DNA of 64,000 nucleotides, taken from contig OW240916.1 in NCBI GenBank assembly GCA_933207985.1, positions 261,820,897-261,884,896 of the forward strand, written 5' to 3'. Position numbers and translations under genes: made by a program. Below the pieces are notes generated by a model. It was given only the letters and a program-made list of their open reading frames with translations. It did not search any database and was not told the origin of the DNA. The number at the start of each line of letters is the position of its first letter. Position 1 is the first letter of the stretch. Shown piece after piece: positions 1-13,201 of the stretch. This DNA comes from Pelobates cultripes (taxonomy: Eukaryota > Chordata > Amphibia > Anura > Pelobatidae).

Positions 1-770
1 TTCAATAGGGACAAAGAGTTGAAGAGAGATCGTTGTAGATTGTTGTACTTATATGAAAAAGTTATTCACTGTTAGTAGTATGGTTTCAACTGAGTGGTCA
101 GGACAATAGTTCAATAACAATTCTCAGCTTAGAGTAATACTCAGCTGCATTGATCTCAATTTTTCCCTCTTCATTTTCCATCTCTCCTCACACCACCCGA
201 ACTTGCCAAACTTTTCCTAATCTAGCAACATCTCTGTTCATTTCATCTTCTGAAATATCCTGATGAAAGTGACTCCAACCAGAACTCTCCCTCCTCACTA
301 ATGCCCCTAAACACAAGTGGTCATTGCAGACATCTACCATAACCTTAGTTCATCTTTTTCATAATTACCTAACGTTATTGTTCTAAACCAATACCCATGA
401 TTCCTAATCTTCTGCTTATTAAAGTAGACATTTATTAACCAAAATTACCAAAAAAAATGTTTATTTAACACTACTTTAAAGAAACAGACAGGGTTATTCA
501 CAAATCTGAGAATTGATGGGAATTCAAAGTAAATTCAAAGATCAGAACAGAGGAGGTATGCTATAAACACTTACTTACATAAGTGGCTTATGACAATAAT
601 ACATGCATGCTTGTTTATGCAAAAGGCAAATGCATATGGGAAATGCCAAAACAGACAAATGTAAAAAATGCCAATTTCAATATGCCAATATCTGAAAACA
701 AATATTAGTAAATGTGTACTTCCCGGTATGTACCATTGAGTAACATGTATGAAACAAAACAATTTAAACT
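1..770. other. Unassigned AT-rich sequence
   Basis: I see no coding region, RNA gene, terminal repeat or tandem repeat here. Short open frames exist on both strands, but none shows a recognisable motif. Confidence 0.5.
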
Positions 771-906
771 AATGTGGCTTATTAGGAAGGTAAGCCAAGA
801 AATGTAAGTAAGAAACAGCATTAAAAGCATTTAAATCAGATATATTCATAGGCATCCTATATAAAATATAAGAAAACCAATAATGCCTGTAAAAAGTGAA
901 AAAGTA
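771..906 (+). pseudogene. Relic of LINE-B ORF2 (endonuclease-RT linker)
   Basis: This segment aligns by eye with 46,742-46,880 of the better preserved LINE-B copy. Shared runs include the 'aatgtggctta' start, 'gcatttaaatcaga' and 'ggcatcctatata', in the same order and spacing. In the better copy this stretch encodes a lysine-rich linker between endonuclease and reverse transcriptase. Here small indels and substitutions destroy the frame, so it is a short, old, dead fragment. No LINE sequence is obvious on either side. Confidence 0.7.
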
Positions 907-2133
907 TTACAAAATTCAGTAGGTTTCCCAGTGCCCCGCACAATCTTAAAATACCAAAAACCATGATGGCATATAGCCAAACATGTCTGAGTGGAGTGCT
1001 ATATGCTAAAACTCACCCTAATATAAGTTTAAAATAAAGGTATATGAACAAGAAACATAGGTCAGAGCCTACTCTAGACCTGCTGTGACCTGTGTAGAGT
1101 ATATCATATTGAAGGCAACACTACCCCATCTCCACGCAATCTTCCCTCATTGCCCAAGGATTTCTTTGGATGCAAATATGATCTTTGTTGAAGGTGTCAA
1201 AACTCATGTGGGATTTCACATGGAGGAGGAACTATGGGTGTGTCTTCACCATCTTGCTGTTGCCAAAAGTTGCCATGTCCCAGAAGTGGAGTATCGCTAT
1301 GTGACTCAAAGAAATTTTCATTCAACAGTTATTTTTCTATATTGTTATAATAAATAGTTTTAGCATATGGATCTTGTATGCTGTTCGAGAATGTTACCCA
1401 TATTTAGCATACTTAGTGCATATCCACTATGAGACCATGTTTGCTTAGGCTCCTATTCAAGTGAGCAATGCCAACTGGCATTTGTTAATACTGAACACCA
1501 TGTCAGCTATACTTCACTATTGTTTCTCTGTTTCACGTTTTCTCCTTGATCACGAGGAATGTCTCCTTACCGCCTCAAACTATTTACAGATCAGATCCAG
1601 TCTAGTGTGGGCTCTAACCCGTGTCAGTGTACCATTCTATGACCACTATGTGTGTTTACATTTTAAGCATCTCTGAGGAAAATAATGAGCAAGACGAGCC
1701 TTACAAAAATATTGCAAAGAATAACTGTACATTATTCACATATCTTCCCCTCCAATGTCACTTAGTAAACATCTTTGATCTTAACTTTTAACATCAAAAA
1801 GAATTTTAGAAATAGGTTTCCTTGTTGATTTGGTTTGATCAATTATTTTTTTCAAAGTACATCTATAATTTATATGTTATGTAACATATCTTCGTATTTT
1901 ATTTTCAAATTCTTTTTGTAACACCTAATAAATAGACTGTTACCCTTTGTCGTTTTCTTTCTGTTTCTTTGCAAATTATGGGCATAGGGCTTAATTACTC
2001 CTCTTAGAATGCTTTAAACATTACGTAGTTACATAGTAATTTATCAGGTTAATGAAGATTAATATTTTAAAACATCTTTTTATGCTGTCAATTCAAAATA
2101 AATGTCAATTGTGCCCGGGGCCTGTTTTTTTCA
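907..2133. other. Unassigned sequence
   Basis: Short open frames at 1,085-1,357 and 1,461-1,676 (+) show no family motif, no conserved neighbour and no transposon ends. I see nothing I can support in this stretch. Confidence 0.4.
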
Positions 2134-2635
2134 TTAAAGGACCACTATAGTGCCAGGAAAACATACTCGTTTTCCTGGCACTATAGTGCCCTGAGGGTGC
2201 CCCCACCCTCAGGGTCCCCCTCCCGCCCGGCTCTGGAAGGGAGAAAGGGGTTAAAAACTTACCTTTTTCCAGCGCTGGGCGGAGAGCTCTCCTCCTCCTC
2301 TCCTCCTCCGATCCGCCCCGCCGGCTGAATGCGCACGCGCGGCAAGAGCTGCGCGCGCATTCAGCCGGTCACATAGGAAAGCATTTACAATGCTTTCCTA
2401 TGGACGCTGGCGTGCTCTCACTGTGAAAATCACAGTGAGAAGCACGCAAGCGCCTCTAGTGGCTGTCAATGAGACAGCCACTAGAGGATTAGGGGAAGGC
2501 TTAACCCATTCATAAACATAGCAGTTTCTCTGAAACTGCTATAATTATGAAAAAATGGGTTAACCCTAGAAGGACCTGGCACCCAGAACACTTCATTAAG
2601 CTGAAGTGGTCTGGGTGCCTAGAGTGGTCCTTTAA
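2134..2635. mobile_element. TTAA-flanked miniature inverted-repeat element (family A)
   Basis: The left end reads TTAAAGGACCACTATAG and the right end reads CTAGAGTGGTCCTTTAA, imperfect inverted repeats of 17 bp that include TTAA at both sides. TTAA target duplication with short inverted ends is typical of piggyBac-type non-autonomous elements. Just inside the left end is a hairpin around 'gtgccaggaaaac' and its complement. The interior is GC-rich and non-coding. Related copies lie at 11,334-11,733 (opposite orientation), 21,706-28,290 (split) and 40,590-40,858 (fragment). Confidence 0.8.
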
Positions 2636-2891
2636 TCAGACACAGCCTACAGGTGCATGCTTGATGGGGGTGTCTTCTCTGCCTATTAAAAGTATCCTTT
2701 CTACCTTCTGCTCCGTTGTCTGCTGTTTAAGGACTCTCTGAGAGATCCTGATCTGTGCATTGCACACCCTGCTAACTGAATACAGCGATCTTGTGGAGGT
2801 GGAGGGGAGGACACAATTGGGGCAACTCAGAATGACAGGTACACACATTGCTGTCCACACTGTTACACACACATACTGCTACCCACACTGG

Positions 2892-2893
<2 letters not shown>

Positions 2894-2933
<40 letters not shown>

Positions 2934-2944
2934 CTACTACTACA
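2894..2944. repeat. (CA)n then (TAC)n microsatellite
   Basis: About 38 bases of CA dinucleotide run directly into four CTA/TAC triplets. Confidence 0.9.
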
Positions 2945-5900
2945 CACAATGCTAAACATGTTGCTACTTATCAGCCAAAAATGAAACAAAAAAGAAACAG
3001 AAGAGGCAGGGAATGGGATCACCACTTAGATAACATCCCCCATATTCCTTATATATCAATTACTTACTTTATTTAATGTGGCAACTCTTAGAATGTACTG
3101 AAATAGATTGTGTCTACAAGAACAACCAATTCTAATAAACTATTCTTAGTTGTTATCTTATACTCATATAAGGGGTATTGGGAAGTGCTTGAGAATTCTC
3201 TGTGCCCACTCATACTTGTATCAACTTAATGGTCCCCCTTGGAAAAGAGTTTAATACTGTAAAGTAAAATGGTGCTGAGAGGCTGCAGGCCACCATGATA
3301 ACTTATTTGAAATTAAATAATTTGGGGACAGAGTGCCCCTTTCAGCCAATGTTCTCTCTATGAAAACTAATTTACATCTTAACCAGCCGATTTTGGTTTA
3401 GACTAGATACACTGTAATGCTCTGATCTACATGTCTATTCACTTCTTCATAGAATGCAATTCATTTAGTTTGACATGATCAGTCTTTCATGAAACCATGC
3501 TAATTACTACTAATGATATTGTTGTTCGAAATTATTTCCATAATATTTTCCTTGAGCCCTTGAATTTAGTTCCCAATCATAGATGTTAAGTTAACAGGTT
3601 GTAAAGATAAATATCCATGCACTACATCACTCACCTGGTACTCCAGCCTCCCCAAGTGATCACCACATCAGTTGATCTGACAGCTTTGCCACGGTTTGTT
3701 ACGCCAGATGCTTTAGCTCTTCCCCTTTATAATGTCATTAGACCATAACTATTTATGACATCATTACTTCATTGCAGAACCCCACTCACATTTTGGGGGA
3801 ATTATTGTCAAGAAAACACCTCCAGGCCTCTAAATACTTGAGCTTTCCATCTGCTCAGTGCCCTGTTGTGGTTTCCTTGTAATCCCAATAGCACATTCCT
3901 TGTTTTGAGATTTCTGGGTTTTCTTATTAGACTTGCTTGACTACTCTCTCATCTCTACTCCTTGACCCAGCTTGACTTCCTCTGGAATCCCTTACCTTGC
4001 TTTGTTCCTTGTACTTGCTATTTTGCCCCATATAGACAATACATTTAGCCCAGCCATTCTAAAGTCCGGTAATGAGCTGCTATCCTTTGTTTCTATATTT
4101 AGATAGAACACGTTTAAGCCCCATCTCAGGATTTTAGTGGACCATCTCATCCTTTGAAGCATTATTGTATGTAAAAAAAAAAAAAAAAGTTTTTCTTACT
4201 CTCTGGATATGAGCTTTTCATTTTTAGTATACCTCATCTAACTTTCATTCTGAAGCCCTGTTAGCTTATATTGTATAACTAAAGTTAAAAGAAAACAGTA
4301 CACACGTAGAACTCAAAATGAGCACCACCAATTTTTAGCAATGTAATAAAGCGCAACAACTCTTCTTCAGAATAAATTCTGAAAAAATGTATTCTATCAA
4401 ATTATTTAATTGGGTGCTTCTGATCTGCAGCTATCTCCATCTAAATCCATTCATTCATCTATGAATGCCAAGCCTATAAGGAAAGTGCAGAACATGAAAA
4501 AAAAAACTCCAATCGTGAATATATCTTTATTGTGTATTCCCAAAACAGTTGTCTTGTCCTCTCTCGGCCAGGTTTCATCACCTGAAGTGGAATCGTCTGC
4601 TTACGACTCATCTATGACAGAGAGGCACTGTGGGAGCACCAGATTCTCCTCGTCAGTAGAGTGGGAGGTGATTTCTCAGAGTCTTTAAATTTGGTGTCTT
4701 TCACTGGTGCCTTCCATTTAAACTTTCTAGAGGGTTTGCCAGTACTCTAGCAGTGTTGGATGAGTCGTCTCCTTTGGGGAGAAGTCTGAGTCGCGAATGT
4801 TGGCTGAGTACTTGGTCAAGGGTTTAGTCATGAAATATGATTTAACAAGTTCAGGAAAATGTGAAAATGCCTTCAATCACAGCATTTATCATGGTCTGCA
4901 GATTGAGAATGTGATTCCTCCATTCCTTAACAGGCCAACAAAACTACTGATATACAGACTGCATGTCGTAAGGCAGATAGGGGCTCACCCCAGGCCAGAA
5001 ACTAAGGTTAGACTCAGTAGAGGCCACAATATAATAGTGAAGATTATATCCACTTTTGGCAGGGTGAGACCTGTGACAAGGGAAAGCCAGATTTAGGAAT
5101 CACTTAGCAAGATCTCACCTTGCAGCACATATATTTGTTTATATCCACAGGAACTATTTATACCAATGTTAACACAGTATAAAGATTTGATGTTCCTTTG
5201 GAAACTTTTGGCAATGTGGAATAGTTAGTAGCCTTAAGAAGCACACTCAAGTATCTGTAGGGCCCTACCCTATCTATTCCAGCATATTCCCTTCCAAGCA
5301 CACAGTCGCACGTGCAGCTGTATCAAGCTTGGTAACAGCAAACCATGATCATGTTTCAAGATAGCCTCTGCACAAACTGCTAGATACAAACCAGCATGTA
5401 AGTAGGTAGATCAGGAAGACAGCAAAAAAAGAGGATTGGGGAATTAGCCTAAGACTCCTTGGCACTCAGAGGAAGTGAGGGTTCTGGAGAAAATTGTGCC
5501 TCAGCACCGGAATATGTTTAAACGGGGTAGACCTAGAAGGCATAAATGAGTTAGGACAGCCCAGAGAAGGCAGGGAACAGAGTCCCAATAACTACCCAGG
5601 ACAAAAAGGAAGCACATTCATAACAATAGTAAGGAATAAGAATATGATGAGTGAAAAACAGCAACGAGAGAAGCAGTAACATAACATATAATGATAAATT
5701 AGTCACACAATAATGCCGCCAAGGCAGAAGCTAGCAATACCCTGACCCGTGTCCTGTGTAGCAATGAAAGAGAAGATGTTTCAAGTAGGGTTGAGGGCTA
5801 TAGGGGGTTTCCAAAAAAAGAAAAGATATGAGGGATGCTTTGTCCTATGGTCTTAAACAGACAAAATGCACCCCTTACCCTTTTTCTCCAATCCCTAATC

Positions 5901-8900
5901 TTAAAATAAAATATTTCAACCTTCTCCCATTGTATAAAAAGCATTAGGTAAATGCTGTATGAGCTAAAACAAAATAAAAATAACTAAAAAGTATCAATAC
6001 TCACATGTCTGGGTCCTGCTTAAAAATCTTATGTTGCTTTTCATCAAACTAGAATAAAAATAAATAAAAATAAAAAATGCTAAAAAAAACCTGAACATAA
6101 AAATGTTGCACTCAAAACGTAAAATCAAAACAATTATGCAAAACAAATCTTGTAAATAGAGAGTAAACAGGAAGTAGATTAGTTCTCCAAAAAAATCATT
6201 TTTATTCCATCTTTAGTGGTACCATGTTTATACCCTGTTTTCTTTTAGCACCATCACATCCTTGAGCACATTTCATGTTGAAATAAGGTCTGATTGTTGT
6301 CATGCTTTAAAATTGAGATTAGTCCTCTACCAATTGCATGCTCTTTCATGACAATTCCATTTCTCAATTTCTCGCACTGTCAATAATTTTAATCTATCCA
6401 TTTATCTTGCCCTCCCACCTTGAGTGTCGACTGACCATTAATGGTGTATGATTTGTGAAAGAGTTCATTTAACCAGTGCTTTATTAATAAGGTTACCAAC
6501 AGAAAAAAAATAACATTGTAAAAACTACATTTCCATTTTTCTGCTTTAAAATACTTAAAAATATCTAAAAAAAATTGTTTAATAACTTACCTCAAATATA
6601 CCATAATAAAACTGAAATGAAAATAAACAAATTGTGGAAAAAAAATAGATATAATTTTGTGCTAAAACAAATAATGAGTTGACGGAGGTGAAGGCAATTA
6701 ATTAGACTTGGAGATTTGTTTCAGATTAAACTGTAGTTCAAAATTCTGATTTCAGAGCAGCTGCACAGCAGAAACTTTGGGGAACCAACTCACAAAAGTT
6801 AAATATACCTGTTTTAATTTGTGATTTTGAGTGATCTTCTTGGCACCAGAAAAAAATGGAATTGAGGGGCGTAACCTGAACGTAGAGCCAGGCAGACATG
6901 TGTCCCTGCAGCTTCTGAACTAGATAGCACATTAAGCTGCATAGCAACAAGTGGAAGCTGTGACCTGACATATTTTGGCACCCAAACGACAGGGGACCAT
7001 AAGACCTACCTGACCGTACTACATATGCAGACCTACATATCGGCTCCACCAAAAATGGATCTTGTGGCCTACAAGCACGGATAGCATGTGGAAAATAGCC
7101 ACTTTCCTTTTGCCACAATATGCTGTACACTCCTGATCCCCACCAACCCAATGCACACATCACCACTAGCCTCGGCTGTACTCTATAGCCCAAGCTACAA
7201 AAACAACAGCCCTAGCAAGATGTCGGACGTGCCCCAACTTCAGTGCCTACACTAACACAGTGGGAACAGTCACAATCTGGTGGAGCACTCATTACTGCAA
7301 ATAGGAGCTGTTCCACCTAACCCAGACAGAGAGGTGAGGAGGGCTGAGGAGTGGAGACGGAGTGGGCAATTCCTGCATCCCTGTACTTCCTACTCATGCC
7401 AAGTGCTGACCTGTGCCGAAGGCCACACAGAGAAAGCATCTGAAGCATTGCTCACACTACCGAAAGACTGACCACCGCAAGCAGTGGTAGTACATCTGGG
7501 CTTTCAGTAGCGCCTAAAATAAAGAAGACTCGGTCTTAAAGAGCTCCCAAGTCTGAGTGAGTGTTTTATCCTCCATTTTTACTTTAATTACTCCTTAAGT
7601 CATAAAACTACACCATTGGAAGTTTGTTGTGTTTTTATCTTCACATATACGGATCACCTACAACCCGGAAGGATTCACTCCTCAGGATTGTATTTACGCC
7701 CTGTCCATATATCAGTGAGACGATTTTATGCATTTTATTGGACATTTTATTATTTGATCTCTACTAATGCATGGACTTTGTTTTATTGTTTACTCTTGTA
7801 TGGACTCTGCTTTAAACAGCAATCACTGTATATAGTTCGCTCTTTAAATATACGTATAGCGCAGCCCTTCCCCCCTTTTCTTTTCTTTATTGGTTGACTG
7901 TAGATTTTCCAGTCGGGGGAACCTGCTAGCTAACACCCGTAACGTGTGCTCCCCTACTAGTATGGGACACTATTTGACTCATCCAAGTTAACACTCATTA
8001 TTATGCTTCTCACTTACCTATGCTTTTATCTTTAGTTTGTTCTTACTCTAATTTGATGCCCACTGCATGAGTAGCTGTACAGGCAGAGTGTGTCAGGACT
8101 CGGTGGTTTATCTGGCATGATTCTTAGCCAGAACTGCCGCACCTCTTCTATGCATGTCAATTGGTTCTAGCCATGCCTTAACAGTTATTCATGGCATAGG
8201 ATTAACAACTAATTATAATGTATTTTAGTCTTTTCCTATCTAGACAAATGATCCAAGCCTTTACTTTGTACAGCTTGTTTTGTTTACGAGTAGCACTCTC
8301 ATGTACCCAACCAGCATAAAAGTTTAACCAATGACATACATTTAGACACATGCGCCTGCTTTAGATAAGAATCTTTCTGACTTAACCATGATGCTGACTG
8401 CAATGAGAATGTATAATAATATACATTTCAACATGGTTCCACAATGTATAGCATACCGATAACAAATGCTTATTCGGCCAATTTGCTAGACAAAGCAGTT
8501 TTACTTGTTTCCTTTCCTTTCCCAAAATGTGTGCTGTTCTACCAAATGCCATGATATCATTTATGTTGAATTGTATCCATTAGCTTGTAACAGCTGTTGT
8601 GGCAATACAGGCCAGTATGTAACTCTAAGCACTGAAAAAACTAAAGATTGACAAAAAATAAATAAATAATGGAATGGAGAAGATATTTTTTTTGGTTGGG
8701 AACAAATAATCAGCTTAATTACCCATGATGGATAAGAGATCTGCCCAATTATGTGAGCTCTATCTAATATCCAATAAAGAGGTGACAAAAAAGATGATTA
8801 ATGATTAAGCAACAGCTGCTAAATGTTAAGTTTATTCACAGATCCGGGGAAGTGATCAATAGAGGGGGAAAAAGAATGAGAAGTAAAACAATTATATTTC

Positions 8901-9015
8901 AAGCAGGATTCATCTAGACACTTTGATTTTAATTTCTGTGGGAGACAGAGCAGCAGTGATACTGTATGTTTACCCTTGCTGTGTCCATGTTGAAGTGGGA
9001 GAAAGCCAGGATAAC
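2945..9015. other. Mostly unassigned sequence with a few weakly coding-like patches
   Basis: A poly-A run sits near 4,171-4,187. Open frames at 4,410-4,688 and 4,797-5,096 (+) are serine-rich and basic, without a motif I recognise; they may be relics of a retroelement or processed sequence. 6,738-7,193 (-) is open for 151 codons in a locally GC-richer patch, again without a recognisable motif. 7,560-7,910 is AT-rich and looks like the untranslated tail of an interspersed repeat, but I cannot name it. The remainder shows nothing supportable. Confidence 0.35.
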
Positions 9016-9180
9016 CTGGTTAGATAGCTCAGTGGGCTAATACATCATTAGTAGAATCTGTTCACCCCTTGAGTTGCAGGTTTAAACTCCAGCAGTGTTG
9101 ACTCAGCCCTTCATCCTACCAAGGTAGATAAAATGAGTACTGTTAAATACTTTGTTATTATTCTAGTGTGAGACTAGGTT
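9016..9180 (+). mobile_element. tRNA-derived SINE
   Basis: A Pol III A box (TAGCTCAGTGGG, about 9,025) and B box (GGTTTAAACTCC, 9,079-9,090) have tRNA-like spacing. They are followed by a non-tRNA body with 'tcagcccttcatcct' and 'gataaaatgagtac', a string typical of vertebrate tRNA-derived SINEs. The head is too diverged to be a functional tRNA gene: the B box carries TTTAAAC in place of TTCRANNC. A perfect 15-bp repeat (ctagtgtgagactag) occurs at 9,163-9,177 and 9,254-9,268, so the 3' boundary is uncertain. Confidence 0.7.
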
Positions 9181-9285
9181 TAGCTTTCTGCTGTACTGCT
9201 ACTTGAAATAACTGAGTGGGAAATTAACATTAGCAGGCATTATATCTTTGACCCTAGTGTGAGACTAGCGTATCAATAAATAGAG

Positions 9286-10832
9286 AGAACTGCTCAAAAA
9301 AATAAAGGGAAAATAAAAATAACACATCCTAGATCTGAATAAATTAAATATTCTTCTGCAATACTTTGTTTTTTACATAGCTGAATGTGCTGACAACAAA
9401 AATAAAAAAATGGAAATCAAAATTTTCAACCTATGTAGGTCTGGATTTGGAGTCACACTCAAAATTAAAGTGGAAAAACACACTACAGGCTGATCCAACT
9501 TTGATGTAATGTCCTTAAAACAAGTCAAAATGAGGCTCAGTAGTGTGTGGCCTCCCTACAATGCCTATGCATGCTCCTGATGAGGTGGCGAATGGTCTCC
9601 TGAGGGATCTCCTCCCAGACCTGGACTAAAGCATCTGCCAACTCCTGGACAGTCTGTGGTGCAACGTGACATTGGTGGGTGGAGCGAGACATGATGTCCC
9701 AGATGTGCTCACTTGGATTCAGGTCTGGGGAATGGGAAGGCCGGTCCATAGCATCAATGCCTTCCTCTTGCAGGAACTGCTGACACACTCCAGCCACATG
9801 AGGTCTAGCAGTGTCTTGCATTAGGAGGAACCCAGGGCCAACCGCAGCAGCATATGGTCTCACAAGGCATCTGAGGATCTCATCTCGGTACCTAATGGCA
9901 GTCAGGCTACCTCTGGCGAGCACATGGAAGGTTGTGCGGCCCCCCAAAGAAATGCCACCCCACACCATTACTGACCCACTGCCAAACTGGTCATGCTGGA
10001 GGATGTTGCAGGCAGCAGAACATTCTCCACGTCGTCTCCAGACTCTGTCACGTCTGTCACATGTGCTCAGTGTGAACCTGCTTTCATCTGTGAAGAGCAC
10101 AGGGCACCAGTGGCGAATTTGCCAATCTTTGTGTTCTCTGGCAAATGCCAAATGTCCTGCACGGTGTTGGGCTGTAAGCACAACCCCCACCTGTGGACGT
10201 CGGGCCCTCATACCACCCTCATGGAGTCTGTTTCTGAGCAGACACATGCACATTTGTGGCCTGCTGGAGGTCATTTTGCAGGGCTCTGGCAGTGCTCCTC
10301 CTGTTCCTCCTTGCACAAAGACGGAGGTAGCAGTCCTGTTCCTAGTTTGTTGCCCTCCTATGGCCTCCTCCACGTCTCCTGTTGTACTGGCCTGTCTCCT
10401 GGTAGCGCCTCCATGCTCTGTACACTATGCTGACAGACACAGCAAACCTTCTTGCCACAGCTTGCACTGATGTGCCATCCTGGATGAGCTGCACTACCTG
10501 AGCCAATTGTGTGGGTTGTAGACTCCGTCTCATGCTACCACTAGAGTGAAAGCACCACTAGCATTCAAAAGTGACCAAAACATCAGCCAGGAAGCATAGG
10601 AACTGAGAAGTGGTCTGTGGTCACCACCTGCAGAACAACTCCTTTATTGGGGGTGTCTTGCTAATTGCCTATAATTTCCACCTGTTGTCTATCCCATTTG
10701 CACAACAGCATGTAAAATTGATTGTCACTCAGTGTTGCTTCCTAAGTGGACAGTTTGATTTCACAGAAGTGTGATTGACTTGTAGTTACATTGTGTTGTT
10801 TAAGTGTTCCCTTTATTTTTTTGAGCAGTGTA
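9286..10832 (-). mobile_element. Tc1/mariner-type DNA transposon, decayed
   Basis: The ends are inverted: left about 9,289 reads ACTGCTCAAAAAAATAAAGG, and right 10,811-10,832 is its complement ending in GTGTA. Length is about 1.55 kb, as expected for Tc1 elements. The right end is intact up to the TA target; the left end has lost the outermost bases of the consensus. It encodes one transposase on the minus strand, broken by a frameshift. Confidence 0.9.
9537..10533 (-). pseudogene. Tc1-like transposase, frameshifted
   Basis: Tc1 transposases bind the terminal repeats and cut and paste the element at TA dinucleotides. The N-terminal helix-turn-helix part is encoded at 10,533-10,342 (starts [12 protein letters not shown], then an RRGGGHRR hinge). 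The catalytic part runs from about 10,373 to 9,537 in another frame. Within that 278-residue frame the DD34E triad is visible: Asp96 in TDESRF, Asp187 in LMQDTARPH and Glu222 in NPSEHIWD, with 34 residues between the last two. SVMVWGG is also present. The frame break lies near 10,345-10,373, and the usual Asn after the second Asp is Thr. The protein is therefore dead, although its catalytic residues survive. The domain order and the flanking inverted repeats make the assignment firm. Confidence 0.92.
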
Positions 10833-11333
10833 GTTAGTAAATGTAATATACATCCAATTCAACACAAGGGAGGCAATTGTTTTTATTCCATTCTTTTCAT
10901 GCTGTCTCTTCCACTGCCACTGCAGTTCCATCTACCACAGCCAGTTTAAGCTTTATACCTTTTTGGTGCCCACCCCCCAAAGCAACTAAGGGAGAGTGCA
11001 GCAGAAACACATTTTTGGGTTATCTGAGACACACTTTAGTGAGTACTTAATGAATAGTACCAAAGTAGTGTCCCCAATGTCTGGTGTTGGTGGTGAGAAA
11101 TCCAGTGATGATAATTCTGTTTCAAATACCACTGCATACATATCACTTTTAATTCTGGCCCAACAGCTACTCAAGTATGAGTATATTAAGCAAGATGAAT
11201 TACAAGAGGAGAGTGTGGCGAGGACAAACACATACCAATATTTTCTCTGGCAGCTAGCGTGCATTCATCTCCTGCATTTTGCCTACCATTTCAAAGTTCA
11301 TCTGTACCTGCTGTAGATTTATCTCCTCCAACT
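10833..11333. other. Unassigned sequence
   Basis: Two overlapping short open frames on opposite strands (10,986-11,316) mirror each other and show no motif. No repeat ends seen. Confidence 0.4.
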
Positions 11334-11733
11334 GAGACAATATAGTGTAACTGATTGAAGTGATCTGGATGCACTGTCCTAGTGCCCTTACCCTGCAAAG
11401 GTAATTATTGCAATTTTTAACAAACTGCAATAAATACCATTCAGGGTTAACTTCACCTTTAGTGGCTATTCATGGGGATGTTCACCGTCATGCAAAAACC
11501 CTGTAGGAAAGCATTGTATGATGCTTTCCTATGGGGAAATCCTAATGTGAGCGCGGCTATTGAGGAGTGACAGTGGACCTGAGCCAATGCAGAGGGACAT
11601 CAGCACTGGACCCAGGTAAGTGGCAGAAGGGGTTTTTAACCCCCTCTGCACCCCGAGAGTGCGCTTGTCGGAGGGGGAAGCTATAGTGCCAGGAAAACAA
11701 TTCTGTTTTCCTGGCACTAAAGTTTCCCTTTAA
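11334..11733. mobile_element. Family A TTAA miniature element, opposite orientation
   Basis: The right end 'ggcactaaagtttccctttaa' matches the degraded left end of the 2,134 copy in inverted orientation, including the hairpin built on 'gtgccaggaaaac'. The left end (around 11,340) is badly degraded. A TTAA is present at 11,730-11,733. Internal 'gatgctttcctatggg' is shared with the first copy. Confidence 0.65.
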
Positions 11734-13201
11734 TGTGTACTCAATGCGTCTCTTTCCCTAAATGTCTCTTCATTGCAATTCAGAGTTTGGTGAATAAACC
11801 TCTGAGGGAATGTAGCTGCATTCATGAGGGGGCAGCAAAATGGATTGTTGCATAGGGCGGCAATAATCCCTGCACCAGCCCTGGACATGAAATGCCTTGA
11901 GGTTCAAGAAATCTGCTATGTCTTTATAAAATGTGAAAACAATACAGAAAGTCAATAGACAACTACTCCATCTTCAATCCAGATTTCAATTAGTTTGGGT
12001 TCAGTTCAGTCTCAGCCAAATAATCACTTTGCAATTATCATTAAATGTGCTAGTACGAGTTTTGATCTAATAACAGCAATACTATGTGGCAAGTTTTACA
12101 GCCACTTCGATATAATATGACTTTCTGACATTAGTGAAATATTTTAAAGGACATTTAATGTAATGCATTTTTAAATGCTAGAGTTATGGCAAGTTCACAA
12201 CGGAGCACTGCACATCTTTGAAACTCATTGGGTAATTTATATTCATTAGAAACTTTTATTGTTATCTGTTTTCTCCTGTTCCCTCCACTCTGAACTACAC
12301 AAGTTCTCTCCTTTTCTGTGTCACTCCAATTCTAATACATTGATATCAACAATGAATGCATAGTTTAGGAAAATATGAGAAATGGTTTCTTTTCCATAAT
12401 TAGACAAAGCTTTTTGCATATTGTCTGAACAATGAATCCATTTTGCAGTACTCAGAACAATGGAAATTCAGAAGGATATAACATCCTACATAGGTACACA
12501 ATCAAGAGATTGTGAAGTTTAATTCGGTTCTTCTGTTTATAAGTAAATTTTTTGGAAATTTAATTGCGGAAATTACTGAGATGCACATTTTTTTTTTACC
12601 TTTTCAAGGACACCACAAATCAGCAAAATAATATCCACAAATATGAATTTGATACATTTTTATCCTATCAAAAATACTACATTGTCAACATATCAATTTC
12701 AGGAAAGGATCATATCTTTTTTAAACATCCTTAGAACAGGGAAACTAAATATAGCTTGACGTTTGTTTTTGCCAGGGTTCTTTAAGTTGGTTTAAGTGAC
12801 ATTGACATTCAACGTAGACCCCCTTTTTATTAATGGCACCAATCTTGATAATAATGCAATATAATAATGCATGTATACAGAATAGCTACATAAGAGGAGT
12901 CTAACTGTTAGCAAGGCATAGTTATCCCACCAATTTGTCACTGGGAATGTTCTTGTATTATTTCATGTTAATTACTATAGTTTCAAAGGGGTTTGAGCAT
13001 TAAATATTTTATTATTGTGATTTAAGAAGTGACTCACAAATTTACATGCTGGATATCACATTTCTGCTTTTGCCTGCATTGGAGATTATATACTGTACTG
13101 TATTGTAATTTTAGCTTTAACTGTTGTCACCTAAAATGTATTTTAATTCATAGTTTATAATTCTTTCATACAAGGTTCTCAGGTGTAGTCGCGGAACATA
13201 A
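11734..13201. other. Unassigned AT-rich sequence
   Basis: No open frame with a motif, no terminal or tandem repeats seen. Confidence 0.45.

Noticed and set aside
6738..7193. 151-codon minus-strand open frame as a gene
   Set aside because: No family motif, no splice context and no supporting neighbour; left as unassigned.
9016..9092. Functional tRNA gene
   Set aside because: A and B boxes are present, but the arms do not fold into a proper cloverleaf and a SINE body follows.
9811..10470. 219- and 146-codon plus-strand open frames
   Set aside because: Antisense shadows of the Tc1 transposase, which has the catalytic triad on the minus strand.
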